Positions 8,806 through 17,248 of a stretch of DNA of 64,000 bases are shown piece after piece (positions within the stretch are counted from its first letter, which is position 1; every line of letters begins with the position of its first letter). This DNA is from an uncultured Prevotellaceae bacterium (GTDB lineage: Bacteria > Bacteroidota > Bacteroidia > Bacteroidales > Muribaculaceae). The stretch covers positions 1 through 64,000 of the forward strand of contig ONLH01000002.1 in assembly GCA_900318645.1 (NCBI GenBank), read 5' to 3'. Made by a program: the position numbers and the translations under genes. Under the pieces are notes generated by a model that was not told the origin of the DNA, did not search any database, and saw nothing but the letters and a program-made list of their open reading frames with translations.

Positions 8806-8836
8806 TTTGGTGGTTCAAAAAATAGCAGTACCTTTG
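8806..8836 (+). promoter_or_regulatory. Promoter of tRNA-Val
   Basis: TTTG at 8806-8809 and TACCTTTG at 8829-8836 are 19 bp apart, matching the Bacteroidetes -33/-7 pattern. The mature tRNA begins 20 nt after the -7 box. Confidence 0.75.
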
Positions 8837-8855
8837 CATCGCTTTTGACAGCAAC

Positions 8856-8933
8856 GGGCAGTTAGCGCAGTTGGTTCAGAGCATCTGCCTTACAAGCAGA
8901 GGGTCGGGGGTTCGAATCCCTCACTGCCCACCA
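8856..8933 (+). tRNA. tRNA-Val (anticodon TAC)
   Basis: A full cloverleaf can be drawn: acceptor stem GGGCAGT/ACTGCCC, D-arm around GCGCAGTTGGTTCAGAGC, anticodon stem CTGCC/GGCAG-type pairing around a TTACAA loop, T-arm GGGGGTTCGAATCCC, and an encoded CCA at 8931-8933. Anticodon TAC reads valine codons. A promoter precedes it and a terminator follows, so it is a single-gene transcription unit. Confidence 0.95.
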
Positions 8934-8940
8934 ACAGAGG

Positions 8941-8970
8941 TCCCGCACCATTCCGGTGCGGGATTTTTGT
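8941..8970 (+). terminator. Intrinsic terminator of tRNA-Val
   Basis: TCCCGCACC pairs with GGTGCGGGA and is followed by TTTTTGTTG, starting 8 nt after the tRNA CCA. Confidence 0.85.
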
Positions 8971-9080
8971 TGTTATCTCTGCCCTACAACTAGTAGCCCA
9001 TGTGCAACTATCCAGACATTTTACTCAAACTAAGCGCAGATGCCTGCTGCTTTAGTTGTTCGAGCCGTTAATTATTCAGT

Positions 9081-9120
9081 TGCGAGACGGATGGCATTGT
9101 CATTATTGTCTTCCTTTTAA
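9081..9120. repeat. Dispersed repeat, copy 1 (partner at 39603-39651)
   Basis: This intergenic stretch shares GAYGGCATTGT-type sequence followed by an ATTATTGTCTTCCTTTT block with 39603-39651. Both are embedded in longer, poorly conserved non-coding DNA. Function is unknown. Confidence 0.5.
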
Positions 9121-9223
9121 AGTTTAGTGTCTTAACGTGAAGTTCATTGGCTGAATCATTACGCGCGCGTGCCTGTTCCATCAAAAAAAACCTTAAACCA
9201 GCCCAGATTTCAAAAATCCTGTG

Positions 9224-9231
9224 TAACTTTG
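9224..9231 (+). promoter_or_regulatory. -7 element for the beta-barrel/apbE cluster
   Basis: TAACTTTG fits TAnnTTTG and lies 27 bp upstream of the first start codon at 9259. The -33 element is weak. Confidence 0.5.
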
Positions 9232-9258
9232 TAGTTTTGAAACAATAACTGTAGAAAG

Positions 9259-9849
9259 ATGAACAGACATTTCCTGCTCGCAATCCTGCTGACAGCCTTG
9301 CTGGCAATCCCTGCGACAGCACAGGTGAGATTCGGCGTACGCGGCGGCATCACCCTGGGCGAGATGCGCTTTGACCGCGATGTCATCAATAGTGACAACC
9401 GCGTGGGTTACACCGGCGGCTTGTTACTTGATTTAAATATCCCCGTCATCGGCATCGGGGCTGAGGTCGGTGCCATGTATGCCCACCGCAAAGACCGCCT
9501 TACCGATGGCGAATCCTACTTCAAGCGCCACTACATCGAGATACCGGTCTATGCCCGATACCGCCTCTCGCTGACGTCACTGGAGCGCGTCTTCGCCCCC
9601 TACATCTTCACGGGACCCAGTTTCTCCATTCTCTTCAGTGAGAACGCCCCCGCCAACTACAAGAATTCCAAGACCTACCTGTCATGGGACGTGGGAGCCG
9701 GCGTAGAACTCTTCAGGCACCTGAGGCTGTCGGCATCCTACGACATCGGCATCTCCAAGGCGATGGAATACATTGACCGTGAGTACGAGGGTCGCCGCAT
9801 CCAGGGCAAGGACCACCACTGGACCATCAACGCAGCCTATCTCTTTTAA
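9259..9849 (+). CDS. Outer-membrane beta-barrel protein (porin-family, OMP_b-brl type)
   Basis: A 196-residue protein with signal peptide MNRHFLLAILLTALLAIPATAQ, followed by alternating-hydrophobicity strands typical of a small 8-strand barrel (for example VRFGVRGGITLG, YIEIPVYARYRLSL, SWDVGAGVELFRHLRLSASYDIGIS) and a C-terminal aromatic residue (AAYLF), as expected for Bam-dependent insertion. It is the first gene of a plus-strand cluster with a second barrel protein (93 nt later) and apbE. The cargo or role is unknown. These proteins are usually annotated as porin-family or PorT-like; I see no specific link to type IX secretion. Confidence 0.75.
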   Translation: MNRHFLLAILLTALLAIPATAQVRFGVRGGITLGEMRFDRDVINSDNRVGYTGGLLLDLNIPVIGIGAEVGAMYAHRKDRLTDGESYFKRHYIEIPVYARYRLSLTSLERVFAPYIFTGPSFSILFSENAPANYKNSKTYLSWDVGAGVELFRHLRLSASYDIGISKAMEYIDREYEGRRIQGKDHHWTINAAYLF

Positions 9850-9942
9850 GCACCAATCCTGCAGTTCCCTTCATGGATCAATCCGTGCCACCACTCCTGT
9901 GGCGGCCCCACCAATAAAGAACATTAACAACTCAATGATATA

Positions 9943-10566
9943 ATGAAAAAGACATTCTTACTGATTGCAGCCCTGCTGCTCACCGCAACTGCCGCCATGG
10001 CACAGACCACATCACGCTGGGGCATCACCGCTGGCGCCAACTTCAATGAAGTACACTTCAAGCAGACCGACATCGTACCTTCCAAGCGCGCTTGGGGACC
10101 ACAAGTGGGTGTCACAGGTGAAATGAACTTCAGCGGTGTGGGATTCGGTGTGGACGGAGGCCTGCTTTATACACTCAAGCAGGGCAAGGTCAACTACGGA
10201 GACCGCACGATATGGTCCTCAGTCGGTGCTGGTGACGAAACCGTGTCGATGCACTACCTCGACGTGCCTTTGCACCTCAAGCTCAAGTGGCGTCGCTTGG
10301 GAGGTCTCGAGAATACCATCATGCCACTGATTTATGCGGGACCACAATTTTCCTTCCTTGTAGGTGGCAGCAACCGCAACCTCAACGCCTACTCCCCCGT
10401 AAGCGTCTATCTTGACTTGGGCGCCGGTATCGAGGTGATAGAACGTTGGCAGCTGCGTGCTGGGTACAATTTCTCGATCGGCCAGTCCTTCCACACCAAG
10501 TTGCTCGACGACAACGTCGCCAAGAACCGCACCTGGTACGTCAACCTCACCTGGTTCTTCAAGTAA
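9943..10566 (+). CDS. Outer-membrane beta-barrel protein (porin-family)
   Basis: A 207-residue paralogue-like neighbour of the 9259 gene, with signal peptide MKKTFLLIAALLLTATAAMA, the shared GITAGANFNEV-type first strand, a LDVPLHLKLKWR strand, a LDLGAGIEVIERWQLRAGYNFS segment and a terminal Phe-rich strand ending in WFFK. The terminal residue is Lys after FF, slightly unlike the canonical C-terminal Phe. Role is unknown, but repetition of two such genes before apbE suggests a small envelope cluster. Confidence 0.72.
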   Translation: MKKTFLLIAALLLTATAAMAQTTSRWGITAGANFNEVHFKQTDIVPSKRAWGPQVGVTGEMNFSGVGFGVDGGLLYTLKQGKVNYGDRTIWSSVGAGDETVSMHYLDVPLHLKLKWRRLGGLENTIMPLIYAGPQFSFLVGGSNRNLNAYSPVSVYLDLGAGIEVIERWQLRAGYNFSIGQSFHTKLLDDNVAKNRTWYVNLTWFFK

Positions 10567-10667
10567 AGCATTAGGCTTTTATTCTTTAGCCTTTAGACGT
10601 CAGTATTTTATAATTATCGCTCCAATATTGCTATTTGCCGTAACTCGCGTCACGGCCTCCACAAGTT

Positions 10668-11738
10668 ATGAGAAGTAAGAGTTATATCGCTATCCTGTTC
10701 GCCCTCGCGATTGCCATCGTGATGATGTTCTGCGGCCGGGACCGCAAGCGATATTTCTCTAACGAGGGCGTTGTCTGGACTACCGAATACCACATCACCT
10801 ACGAGGCCAGCCGCGACCTGGGCGACAGCATCCAGCTCATCTTCCATAACCTGGACATGAGTGTCTCGCCCTATAACAAAGCCTCACTCATCAGCGCCAT
10901 CAACGGCAACACATCATCGCTCGTTGATGCCTACCTTAAACGCCTCATCGACGCTTCGCGCATCGTCAACCGCGAGAGCGGCGGAGCCTTCGACCCCACG
11001 GTGATGCCACTGGTCAACGCATGGGGCTTCGGCTACAAGAACGGCGCCCTACCCTCTCGTGCTCAGCTCGACAGCATCCTGCAGTTCATCGGGATGGATA
11101 AGGTCACGCTCCACGGCGACACCATCGTCAAAAATGACCCGCGCGTGATGCTCGACTTCTCATCCATCGCCAAGGGGATGGCCTGTGACGAAATCGGACG
11201 CATGCTCGTCCGCAATGGTGCCGTCAACTGGCTTGTCGAGATTGGCGGCGAAGTGATGGCCAGCGGCGTCAACAGCCGCGGCACGTCATGGCTCGTCTCG
11301 GTAGATATGCCAATTTCGTACACGGGGACGGTTCTTTTGTACGAAAAATCGGATTTTTCGTACAAAAGAACCGTCCCCGTGTACGAAAACAGCCATGAGA
11401 GCGCCCTCACGCTGTCAATAGACAGCGGTGCCGTCGCCACCAGCGGTAACTACCGCAAATGGCGCATGGAGGGCGGCAACAAACTGTCCCACATCATCGA
11501 TCCGCACACGGGAAACAGCCAGGCAGGGACCCTGCTCAGCGTCACCGTCATCGCCAACGACTGCATGACAGCCGACGCCTGGGCGACAGCCTGCATGGTA
11601 ATGGGAGAAAACCAAGTGAAAAAAGTAATGGAGAGCCGGCGCGACCTCGGCGTAATGACCATCAGCGCCGACACGGTCGCTGACGCCCTCATCGTCTGGA
11701 GCAATGCCCCCTTCGCCGAGAGAGTCAAGACACAATAG
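10668..11738 (+). CDS. apbE: FAD:protein FMN transferase (ApbE), lipoprotein-like
   Basis: Transfers FMN from FAD to Thr/Ser of target flavoproteins (RnfG/NqrC-type subunits) outside the inner membrane. Seen here: an N-terminal hydrophobic segment with a Cys at 22 (MMFCG, a weak lipobox), GGAFDPTVMPLVNAWGFG, MLDFSSIAKGMACD, NWLVEIGGEVMASG, a VATSGNYRKW motif and the metal/flavin-site signature HIIDPHTG followed later by MTADAWATACMVMG. The 356-residue length is slightly above usual because 25 in-frame codons at 11314-11388 derive from a perfect palindrome lying in the variable loop between SWLVSVDMP and NSHESALTLS. All core motifs are intact, so the enzyme is probably functional. Confidence 0.92.
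   Translation: MRSKSYIAILFALAIAIVMMFCGRDRKRYFSNEGVVWTTEYHITYEASRDLGDSIQLIFHNLDMSVSPYNKASLISAINGNTSSLVDAYLKRLIDASRIVNRESGGAFDPTVMPLVNAWGFGYKNGALPSRAQLDSILQFIGMDKVTLHGDTIVKNDPRVMLDFSSIAKGMACDEIGRMLVRNGAVNWLVEIGGEVMASGVNSRGTSWLVSVDMPISYTGTVLLYEKSDFSYKRTVPVYENSHESALTLSIDSGAVATSGNYRKWRMEGGNKLSHIIDPHTGNSQAGTLLSVTVIANDCMTADAWATACMVMGENQVKKVMESRRDLGVMTISADTVADALIVWSNAPFAERVKTQ
11314..11388. repeat. Perfect 75-bp palindrome inserted in frame in apbE
   Basis: Two exact 37-bp inverted arms (11314-11350 and 11352-11388) flank one unpaired base. The arm contains CACGGGGACGGTTCTTTTGT. The unit is exactly 25 codons, leaves the reading frame open and falls in a loop that is variable in ApbE proteins. This looks like an inserted REP/MITE-type palindromic element; no target-site duplication is evident. 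Confidence 0.9.
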
Positions 11739-11819
11739 CCCCTCTCAACGCAAGAGCATCTATCTCTATAGCCCTATAGCTTCTATAGTAACTATCGCCT
11801 CTATAATCACCCAGTAGTA

Positions 11820-12584
11820 TTATTCGGCGATGATAAGCTCGATGCCGAGGTCCTCGATACGCTTGACGACCTTGGGCGACACGCCAGCGTCGGTGATGAT
11901 GATATCCACGGCATCCATATCGGCAATCTTGGCAAAGCCGCGCCGCCCGAACTTGGAGCTGTCAGCAAGGACAATCGTCTTCTGGGCAGCAGCCATCATC
12001 TTCTGGTTTAATGATGCCTCACGCATCTCGGTCGTCGTGATACCGAAGTCAAAATCAATGCCGTCAACGCCCATGTACAACTTACTGAAAGAACAATCAT
12101 TGAGGATGCGGGCACTGTATTCCCCCACCACCGAGAGGCTGCTGTGACGCAGCAGGCCGCCCAACTGGATGATGTCGATGTTGTCGTGAGCCGACAGGAT
12201 ATTGCTCACCGGCAACGATGCCGACACAACAGTCAGCTTGTGGATGGGCACGATGTTGCGCGCCAGGGCATGAACCGTCGTCCCCGATGCGATGCAGATG
12301 CTGTCGTTGCGCGTGATCAGGCGCGCGGCCTCACGACCGATGGCGTGCTTCTCATCGGCGGCAAACTTCTCTTTCTCGTTCACCGAACGGTTATTGATGT
12401 AGGGGTTGATGAGCACGGCTTTACCATGGTTGCGATAGAGCTTGTCACTCTTTTCCAGCTCAGTAAGGTCTTTGCGTATCGTCACTGCCGACACATCAAG
12501 CTGACGCACGAGATCAGCCACAAGCACTGAACCGTGCTTGATGAGTTCTTCCATGATGAGTTCGTGCCGTTGTTCTTTCGTCAT
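11820..12584 (-). CDS. glpR: DeoR/GlpR-family transcriptional repressor
   Basis: A 254-residue regulator with the family layout: an N-terminal winged helix-turn-helix (MTKEQRHELIMEELIKHGSV...VSAVTIRKDLTELEKSDKLYRNHGKA, residues 1-57) and a C-terminal phosphosugar-sensing DeoRC domain (DSICIASGTTVHALARNI, IIQLGGLLRHSSLSVVGEYS, MGVDGIDFDFGITT, IVLADSSKFG). The start at 12584 is preferred because a -7 box at 12614-12621 would lie inside any longer version. It is divergent from glpA, so it most likely represses the glp operon in the absence of glycerol-3-phosphate; the ligand is inferred from context, since DeoR proteins sense many phosphorylated sugars. Confidence 0.85.
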   Translation of the reverse strand: MTKEQRHELIMEELIKHGSVLVADLVRQLDVSAVTIRKDLTELEKSDKLYRNHGKAVLINPYINNRSVNEKEKFAADEKHAIGREAARLITRNDSICIASGTTVHALARNIVPIHKLTVVSASLPVSNILSAHDNIDIIQLGGLLRHSSLSVVGEYSARILNDCSFSKLYMGVDGIDFDFGITTTEMREASLNQKMMAAAQKTIVLADSSKFGRRGFAKIADMDAVDIIITDAGVSPKVVKRIEDLGIELIIAE

Positions 12585-12613
12585 GATGGCATTTGATTTT
12601 TCTTTTGATGCGG

Positions 12614-12621
12614 CAAAAGTA
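12614..12621 (-). promoter_or_regulatory. -7 promoter element for the DeoR-family regulator
   Basis: Minus-strand TACTTTTG matches TAnnTTTG and lies 30 bp upstream of the start at 12584. Confidence 0.6.
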
Positions 12622-12730
12622 GAGAAAAGATAATTACCGACCAAAAAAATCCGCGAAAATCTTCCAATTTTTATCTAAATGAAACATTCCATTGAATAGA
12701 TTTGACGATATATTCACCTGATTATATTTC

Positions 12731-12763
12731 AAAACGAAACAAAAATTTAAACAAAACGAAACA
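12731..12763 (+). promoter_or_regulatory. Candidate GlpR operator pair
   Basis: AAAACGAAACA occurs exactly twice, at 12731-12741 and 12753-12763, a 22-bp centre-to-centre spacing (about two helical turns). The site lies between the divergent regulator and glp promoters. The core resembles the CGAACA half-site known for E. coli GlpR. Two weaker relatives with TCGAAA and ACGAAA lie closer to the glp promoter. Binding is inferred. Confidence 0.5.
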
Positions 12764-12868
12764 CCAATTCCAGTAAAAACACCCACCGTACACAACAATT
12801 ATTTTATTGATTTATAATTGTTTACAAATTAAAATCGAAAATAAATATAAAAATATATACGAAATTAT

Positions 12869-12899
12869 TTTGCCAATTCAAAAACAATATATACCTTTG
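12869..12899 (+). promoter_or_regulatory. Promoter of the glp operon
   Basis: TTTG at 12869-12872 and TACCTTTG at 12892-12899 are 19 bp apart. The glpA start codon is 50 bp downstream, so the leader is about 40 nt. Confidence 0.75.
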
Positions 12900-12949
12900 C
12901 AGCGAAACTAATTCCCAGAATTGGTTTTGCTACCTCAAAAACGACGTTT

Positions 12950-14593
12950 ATGGTATCAAGCGACATTTACAAGAAAGAATATGACGTGATCATCGTGGGC
13001 GGCGGCGCGACAGGCGCCGGCACCGCGAGGGATTGCGCACTGCGCGGACTGAGCGTCCTGCTCGTTGAGCGCAATGACTATAGCACGGGAGCAACGGGCC
13101 GCAACCACGGCCTGATGCACAGCGGTGCACGATATGCCGTCACCGACGGCGAGAGCGCCAGCGAATGCATCAGCGAGAACATGATCCTGAGGCGCATCGC
13201 CCGACACTGCGTCGAGGAGACCGATGGTCTGTTCATCACCCTGCCCGAGGACGATCTGGACTACCAGAAGACCTTCGTCGAGGCCTGTCAACGTGCAGGC
13301 ATCCGTGCCGACGTCATTGACCCCGACGAGGCTCGCCGCATCGAGCCGGCAGTGAACCCCGACCTGATTGGCGCAGTCCGTGTCCCGGACGCCGCCATCG
13401 ACCCGTTCCGTCTCACCGTAGCCAACCTGCTCGACGCCCGCATGCACGGCGCCGAGACGCTCAACTACCATGAGGTGGAAGGCGTCATCATCAACGGCAG
13501 CCGCGTCGAGGGCCTCAAACTGTTCAGCAAACTCAACGGCGAGCACGTAGAGGTGCGCGGCAAGGTCGTGGTTAACGCCGCTGGCATCTGGGGTCAGCGC
13601 ATTGCCCAAATGGCAGGCGTGAACATCTCGATGTTCCCCGCCAGGGGCGCCCTGCTCATCTTCGGCCACCGCGTGAACAATATGGTCATCAACCGCTGCC
13701 GCAAGCCTGCCAACGCCGACATCCTCGTCCCCGACGACACTGTCTGCGTCATCGGCACCACCAGCGACCGCATCCCCATCGAGACTGTTGACGACATGCG
13801 CGTGACACGCGAGGAGGTAGATGTGTTGCTCAAGGAGGGCGTGAAAATCGCCCCGTCGCTGGCCACAACACGCATCATCCGTGCCTATGCTGGTGTACGC
13901 CCCCTGGTCGCCAGCGATGACGACCCCAGCGGACGCAGCATCAGCCGCGGCATCGTGTGTCTGGACCACGCCCAGCGCGACGGCCTGGAGGGCTTCATCA
14001 CCATCACGGGCGGCAAGATGATGACCTATCGCTTGATGGGCGAAATCGCCACCAACGCGGTATGCGCCAAGTTGGGCAACACGGCACCTTGCGTCACCGC
14101 ATCGCAACCGCTGCCCGGCTCGGAGGCCGACGGTCCCGACCAGAAGGACACGACGAAGCGTTACAGCTTCGGCCAGCGCGCCGCCATCGGCCGCCACGGC
14201 TCGCTTGCAGCACGCATCGAGAAGGAAAATGACATCGACAACGCCCTGGTGTGCGAGTGTGAAGGCGTCACCGTGGGCGAAATCAAATATGCCGTGCACC
14301 AGCTGCACGTCCACAACCTAGTCAACCTGCGCCGACGCACACGCGTGGGAATGGGAACCTGCCAGGGCAAGCTCTGTTCCTGCCGCGCCGCATCGCTGAT
14401 GGGCGAGTTCAGGAAGGACGTCAAGGGCGCCCAGGAGGACCTCGCCGCCTTCCTCGATGAGCGATGGAAAGGCATGAGGCCTGTCGCTTGGGGCGACACC
14501 CTGCGTGAGGCACAGCTCACGGCAGCCATCTATGAGGGCCTGTGCGGACTGGACATGGCAGTGAATATCGAAGGAAAGGAGGACGTGCAATGA
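12950..14593 (+). CDS. glpA: Anaerobic glycerol-3-phosphate dehydrogenase, subunit A
   Basis: FAD-linked catalytic subunit that oxidises sn-glycerol-3-phosphate to dihydroxyacetone phosphate and passes electrons to the membrane through GlpB/GlpC. The 547-residue protein has the dinucleotide-binding start DVIIVGGGATGAGTARDCA, the GRNHGLMHSGARYA substrate-side motif, a central DAO-fold, ITGGKMMTYRLMGE near residue 360, and a C-terminal BFD-type [2Fe-2S] domain with Cys435-x-Cys437 and Cys471-x4-Cys476. The length fits GlpA. It is the first gene after the operator region and overlaps glpB by an ATGA junction, indicating translational coupling. Confidence 0.96.
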   Translation: MVSSDIYKKEYDVIIVGGGATGAGTARDCALRGLSVLLVERNDYSTGATGRNHGLMHSGARYAVTDGESASECISENMILRRIARHCVEETDGLFITLPEDDLDYQKTFVEACQRAGIRADVIDPDEARRIEPAVNPDLIGAVRVPDAAIDPFRLTVANLLDARMHGAETLNYHEVEGVIINGSRVEGLKLFSKLNGEHVEVRGKVVVNAAGIWGQRIAQMAGVNISMFPARGALLIFGHRVNNMVINRCRKPANADILVPDDTVCVIGTTSDRIPIETVDDMRVTREEVDVLLKEGVKIAPSLATTRIIRAYAGVRPLVASDDDPSGRSISRGIVCLDHAQRDGLEGFITITGGKMMTYRLMGEIATNAVCAKLGNTAPCVTASQPLPGSEADGPDQKDTTKRYSFGQRAAIGRHGSLAARIEKENDIDNALVCECEGVTVGEIKYAVHQLHVHNLVNLRRRTRVGMGTCQGKLCSCRAASLMGEFRKDVKGAQEDLAAFLDERWKGMRPVAWGDTLREAQLTAAIYEGLCGLDMAVNIEGKEDVQ

Positions 14594-15837
14594 GAATGGA
14601 TACCGTCATCATCGGCGGAGGCCTCAGCGGCCTCTCCTGCGGCATCGCGCTCGCCAAGCGCGGCAAGCGCGTGGCCATCGTGTCAAGTGGACAAAGCACC
14701 ATGCTGTTCAACGGCGGCTCATTGGAACTGCTGGGCAACATCGACGGCAAGGCCGTCACGGCACCGCTGGATGCCATTGTCACCCTGCCCCAGAATCATC
14801 CCTACAGCAAAATCGGCGCCGACCGCATCGCGTCGCTTGCCGACCGTGCCAAGCTGCTGCTCAACGATTCGGGCATCAACATGGAGGGCAACGTTGCCGC
14901 CAACCACTGGCGCATCACCCCGATGGGCGTCGCCAAGCCCGCCTGGCTCACGCTGAATGATCACCTGCGCATCGACGACCTCTCCAATCTTCCCGCCAAG
15001 CGATTGGCGCTGATGAGCATCCGTGGATACCTGGACCAGCCCAACGCCATGCTGGCACAGGGCCTGCGCGACCTAGGATTTGAAGTTGACGTGATTGAGT
15101 TCACCACCGATGACATCACCGCCCTGCGCCGCAGCCCGAGCGAGATGCGCGCCACCAGCCTAGCCAAGCGCCTGGTGAGCAAAAACGCGCTCCAACGCGT
15201 AGCCGACCAGATCAACAGTCTCGCCACCCAAGCCGACATCGTGCTGCTGCCCAGCGTATTGGGGCAGAATGACGATACCGACTTCCAGATGCTCCAGTCA
15301 ATGGTGAAGAAGCCGCTGCGTCTCGTCGCCACACTGCCGCCCTCGGTGGCTGGCATGAGGATGATGACCCAGCTGCGCCACTACTTCAGGATGCTGGGCG
15401 GCAACTATCTCATGGGCGACACCGCCGTGAGCGGCACCTTTGACGGCGACCGCCTGACGGCTATCACCACCGCTAAGCTCGCCGACATGCCCCTGAAGGC
15501 CGACCAGTTCGTCCTGGCTTCCGGCTCGTTCATCAGCCGTGGCCTGGTGGCCGACTATGAACGCATTTATGAGCCCGTGCTCGGCGTAGACGTGGATGAC
15601 GACAGCAACCCCGACAGCTGGACCAGCTTCGGCGTGCTGCAGCCCCAAGCCTATTCGCGCTTCGGCGTCGCCACCGACGACAAGTTGCGATGCCTCAAGC
15701 AGGGTAAAACGATTTCCAACCTCCATGCCATCGGGTCGATCCTCAGCGGACACGATGCTGTAAAAATGGGCGATGCCAACGGTGTATCGATGCTAACGGC
15801 ACTCGCAGTCGTGGACCACATCATGGAGACAAAATAA
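14590..15837 (+). CDS. glpB: Anaerobic glycerol-3-phosphate dehydrogenase, subunit B
   Basis: Flavoprotein subunit of the GlpABC complex. The 415-residue protein starts at the ATG overlapping the glpA stop codon, giving MRMDTVIIGGGLSGLSCGIALAKRGKRVAIVSSG, a standard FAD-binding Rossmann motif. Further GlpB-like features are NGGSLELLG, the LMSIRGYLDQPNAMLAQGL segment and a C-terminal LHAIGSILSGHDAVKMGDANGVSMLTALA that closes the FAD site. Upstream in-frame codons would only duplicate the end of glpA. Confidence 0.94.
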   Translation: MRMDTVIIGGGLSGLSCGIALAKRGKRVAIVSSGQSTMLFNGGSLELLGNIDGKAVTAPLDAIVTLPQNHPYSKIGADRIASLADRAKLLLNDSGINMEGNVAANHWRITPMGVAKPAWLTLNDHLRIDDLSNLPAKRLALMSIRGYLDQPNAMLAQGLRDLGFEVDVIEFTTDDITALRRSPSEMRATSLAKRLVSKNALQRVADQINSLATQADIVLLPSVLGQNDDTDFQMLQSMVKKPLRLVATLPPSVAGMRMMTQLRHYFRMLGGNYLMGDTAVSGTFDGDRLTAITTAKLADMPLKADQFVLASGSFISRGLVADYERIYEPVLGVDVDDDSNPDSWTSFGVLQPQAYSRFGVATDDKLRCLKQGKTISNLHAIGSILSGHDAVKMGDANGVSMLTALAVVDHIMETK

Positions 15838-15934
15838 CCGCACCCATAACCATGCGGACCTTGAAGTATGCTTCAAGTAAAGATTTAGAGTTAGATACAT
15901 AACGATTTGATTGATGATTTTTTAAAGGGATATT

Positions 15935-17197
15935 ATGGCTGAAAGAATGCAAATCTGCAACCTCAGCGAGAACAACTTTGAGCAGTGTACCAAGTGCAGC
16001 ATCTGCACCACCGTCTGCCCGGTTGCCGCTGTGGCTACCGATTATCCCGGCCCCAAGCAGGCGGGCCCCGACGGGGAACGCTACCGCTTGAAGGACCCCG
16101 CCTATTTTGACAAGGCACTGAAGCTGTGCCTCAACTGCAAGCGCTGTGAGGTGGCTTGCCCCAGCGGCGTACACATCGCCGACATCATCCAGCACGCCCG
16201 CATGCGTGCTACCGAGGGCAAGAGAGCCAGCCTGCGCGACACGATGCTCGCCAACACCGATCTGCTGGGAACCGTTGCCAACCGCGTAGCTCCCATCGCC
16301 AACGCCACGTTGGGTCTGTCGCCCACCAAACTCGTGATGCACAGCGTGATGGCCATCGACAAGCACCGCACCTTCCCCGCCTATAGCCGTCAGAAGTTCA
16401 CCACCTGGTTCAAGCGCCACGCCGCCAAGAGCCAAGATGCCTATGCCCACCACGTGAGCTACTTCCACGGCTGCTATGTCAACTACAACTTCCCCAAGCT
16501 AGGACAGGACCTCGTGAAGCTGATGAACGCCGTGGGTTATGGTGTGCATCTGCTTGACAAGGAGCAGTGCTGTGGTGTCGCCCTTATCGCCAACGGCCTC
16601 TACAAGCAGGCTAAGCGCCAGGGCCGCACCAACATCGACAGCATCCGCAAGTCGGTCAACCGCGACAAGCGCCCTGTGCTCACCACCAGTTCGAGCTGCA
16701 CCTTCAATATGCGCGATGAGTATCCCTCGATGCTCGGGATCGAAAACGAGGACGTCAGAGCTAGCATCAACCTCGCAACTCGTTTCATCTATAATCTTGT
16801 GGATGAAGGAGAAATCAAGTTAATCTTCAAGCAGAACTATAAACGTCGACTAGCCTATCATACCGCCTGTCACATGCAGCGCATGGGTTGGCAGTTGTTC
16901 AGCATGGAACTGCTGCGCATGATTCCCGGCCTTGACCTTGTGGAACTTGAGCAGAACTGCTGCGGCATCTCGGGCACCTATGGTTTCAAGAAGGAGAATT
17001 ACGAGCGCAGCCAGGCCATTGGTGCCACCCTGTTCAAGGATATCGAGCAGGCCCATGTCGAAGCCGTGACCACCGATTGCGAGACCTGCAAGTGGCAAAT
17101 CGAGATGACCACGGGACTGCCCGTCGAGAATCCCATCAGCGTCCTCGCCGATGCCCTGGACGTTGAAGCCACCCGCCAAGCCAACAAAATCAAGTAA
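15935..17197 (+). CDS. glpC: Anaerobic glycerol-3-phosphate dehydrogenase, subunit C
   Basis: Membrane-associated iron-sulfur subunit that anchors GlpAB and delivers electrons to menaquinone. The 420-residue protein carries two ferredoxin-type CxxCxxCxxxCP motifs (Cys18/21/24/28 and Cys65/68/71/75), each with a fourth Cys before Pro, and two CCG domains ending in CCGVAL and CCGISGTYGF. The length fits GlpC. It follows glpB after 97 nt, a gap containing a small CTTGAAG...CTTCAAG hairpin but no clear terminator, so it is probably in the same operon. Confidence 0.95.
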   Translation: MAERMQICNLSENNFEQCTKCSICTTVCPVAAVATDYPGPKQAGPDGERYRLKDPAYFDKALKLCLNCKRCEVACPSGVHIADIIQHARMRATEGKRASLRDTMLANTDLLGTVANRVAPIANATLGLSPTKLVMHSVMAIDKHRTFPAYSRQKFTTWFKRHAAKSQDAYAHHVSYFHGCYVNYNFPKLGQDLVKLMNAVGYGVHLLDKEQCCGVALIANGLYKQAKRQGRTNIDSIRKSVNRDKRPVLTTSSSCTFNMRDEYPSMLGIENEDVRASINLATRFIYNLVDEGEIKLIFKQNYKRRLAYHTACHMQRMGWQLFSMELLRMIPGLDLVELEQNCCGISGTYGFKKENYERSQAIGATLFKDIEQAHVEAVTTDCETCKWQIEMTTGLPVENPISVLADALDVEATRQANKIK

Positions 17198-17212
17198 ACA
17201 ACAAATATTCAT

Positions 17213-17240
17213 TAAACATTAAGCTTTAAACTTTAAACAT
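17213..17240 (+). repeat. Phased heptamer repeat between glpC and glpT
   Basis: Four consecutive 7-mers fit TAANNNN: TAAACAT, TAAGCTT, TAAACTT, TAAACAT. The same pattern occurs at several other gene junctions in this window. Confidence 0.7.
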
Positions 17241-17248
17241 TAGAAATT

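Noticed and set aside
8856-8933. tRNA-Val as an attachment site for a genomic island
   Set aside because: No integrase gene and no duplicate of the tRNA 3' end was found in the window.
12956-14314. Long minus-strand open frame (452 codons) opposite glpA
   Set aside because: It is the antisense shadow of a GC-rich, well-matched GlpA gene; the translation is Ala/His/Asp-rich with no domain.
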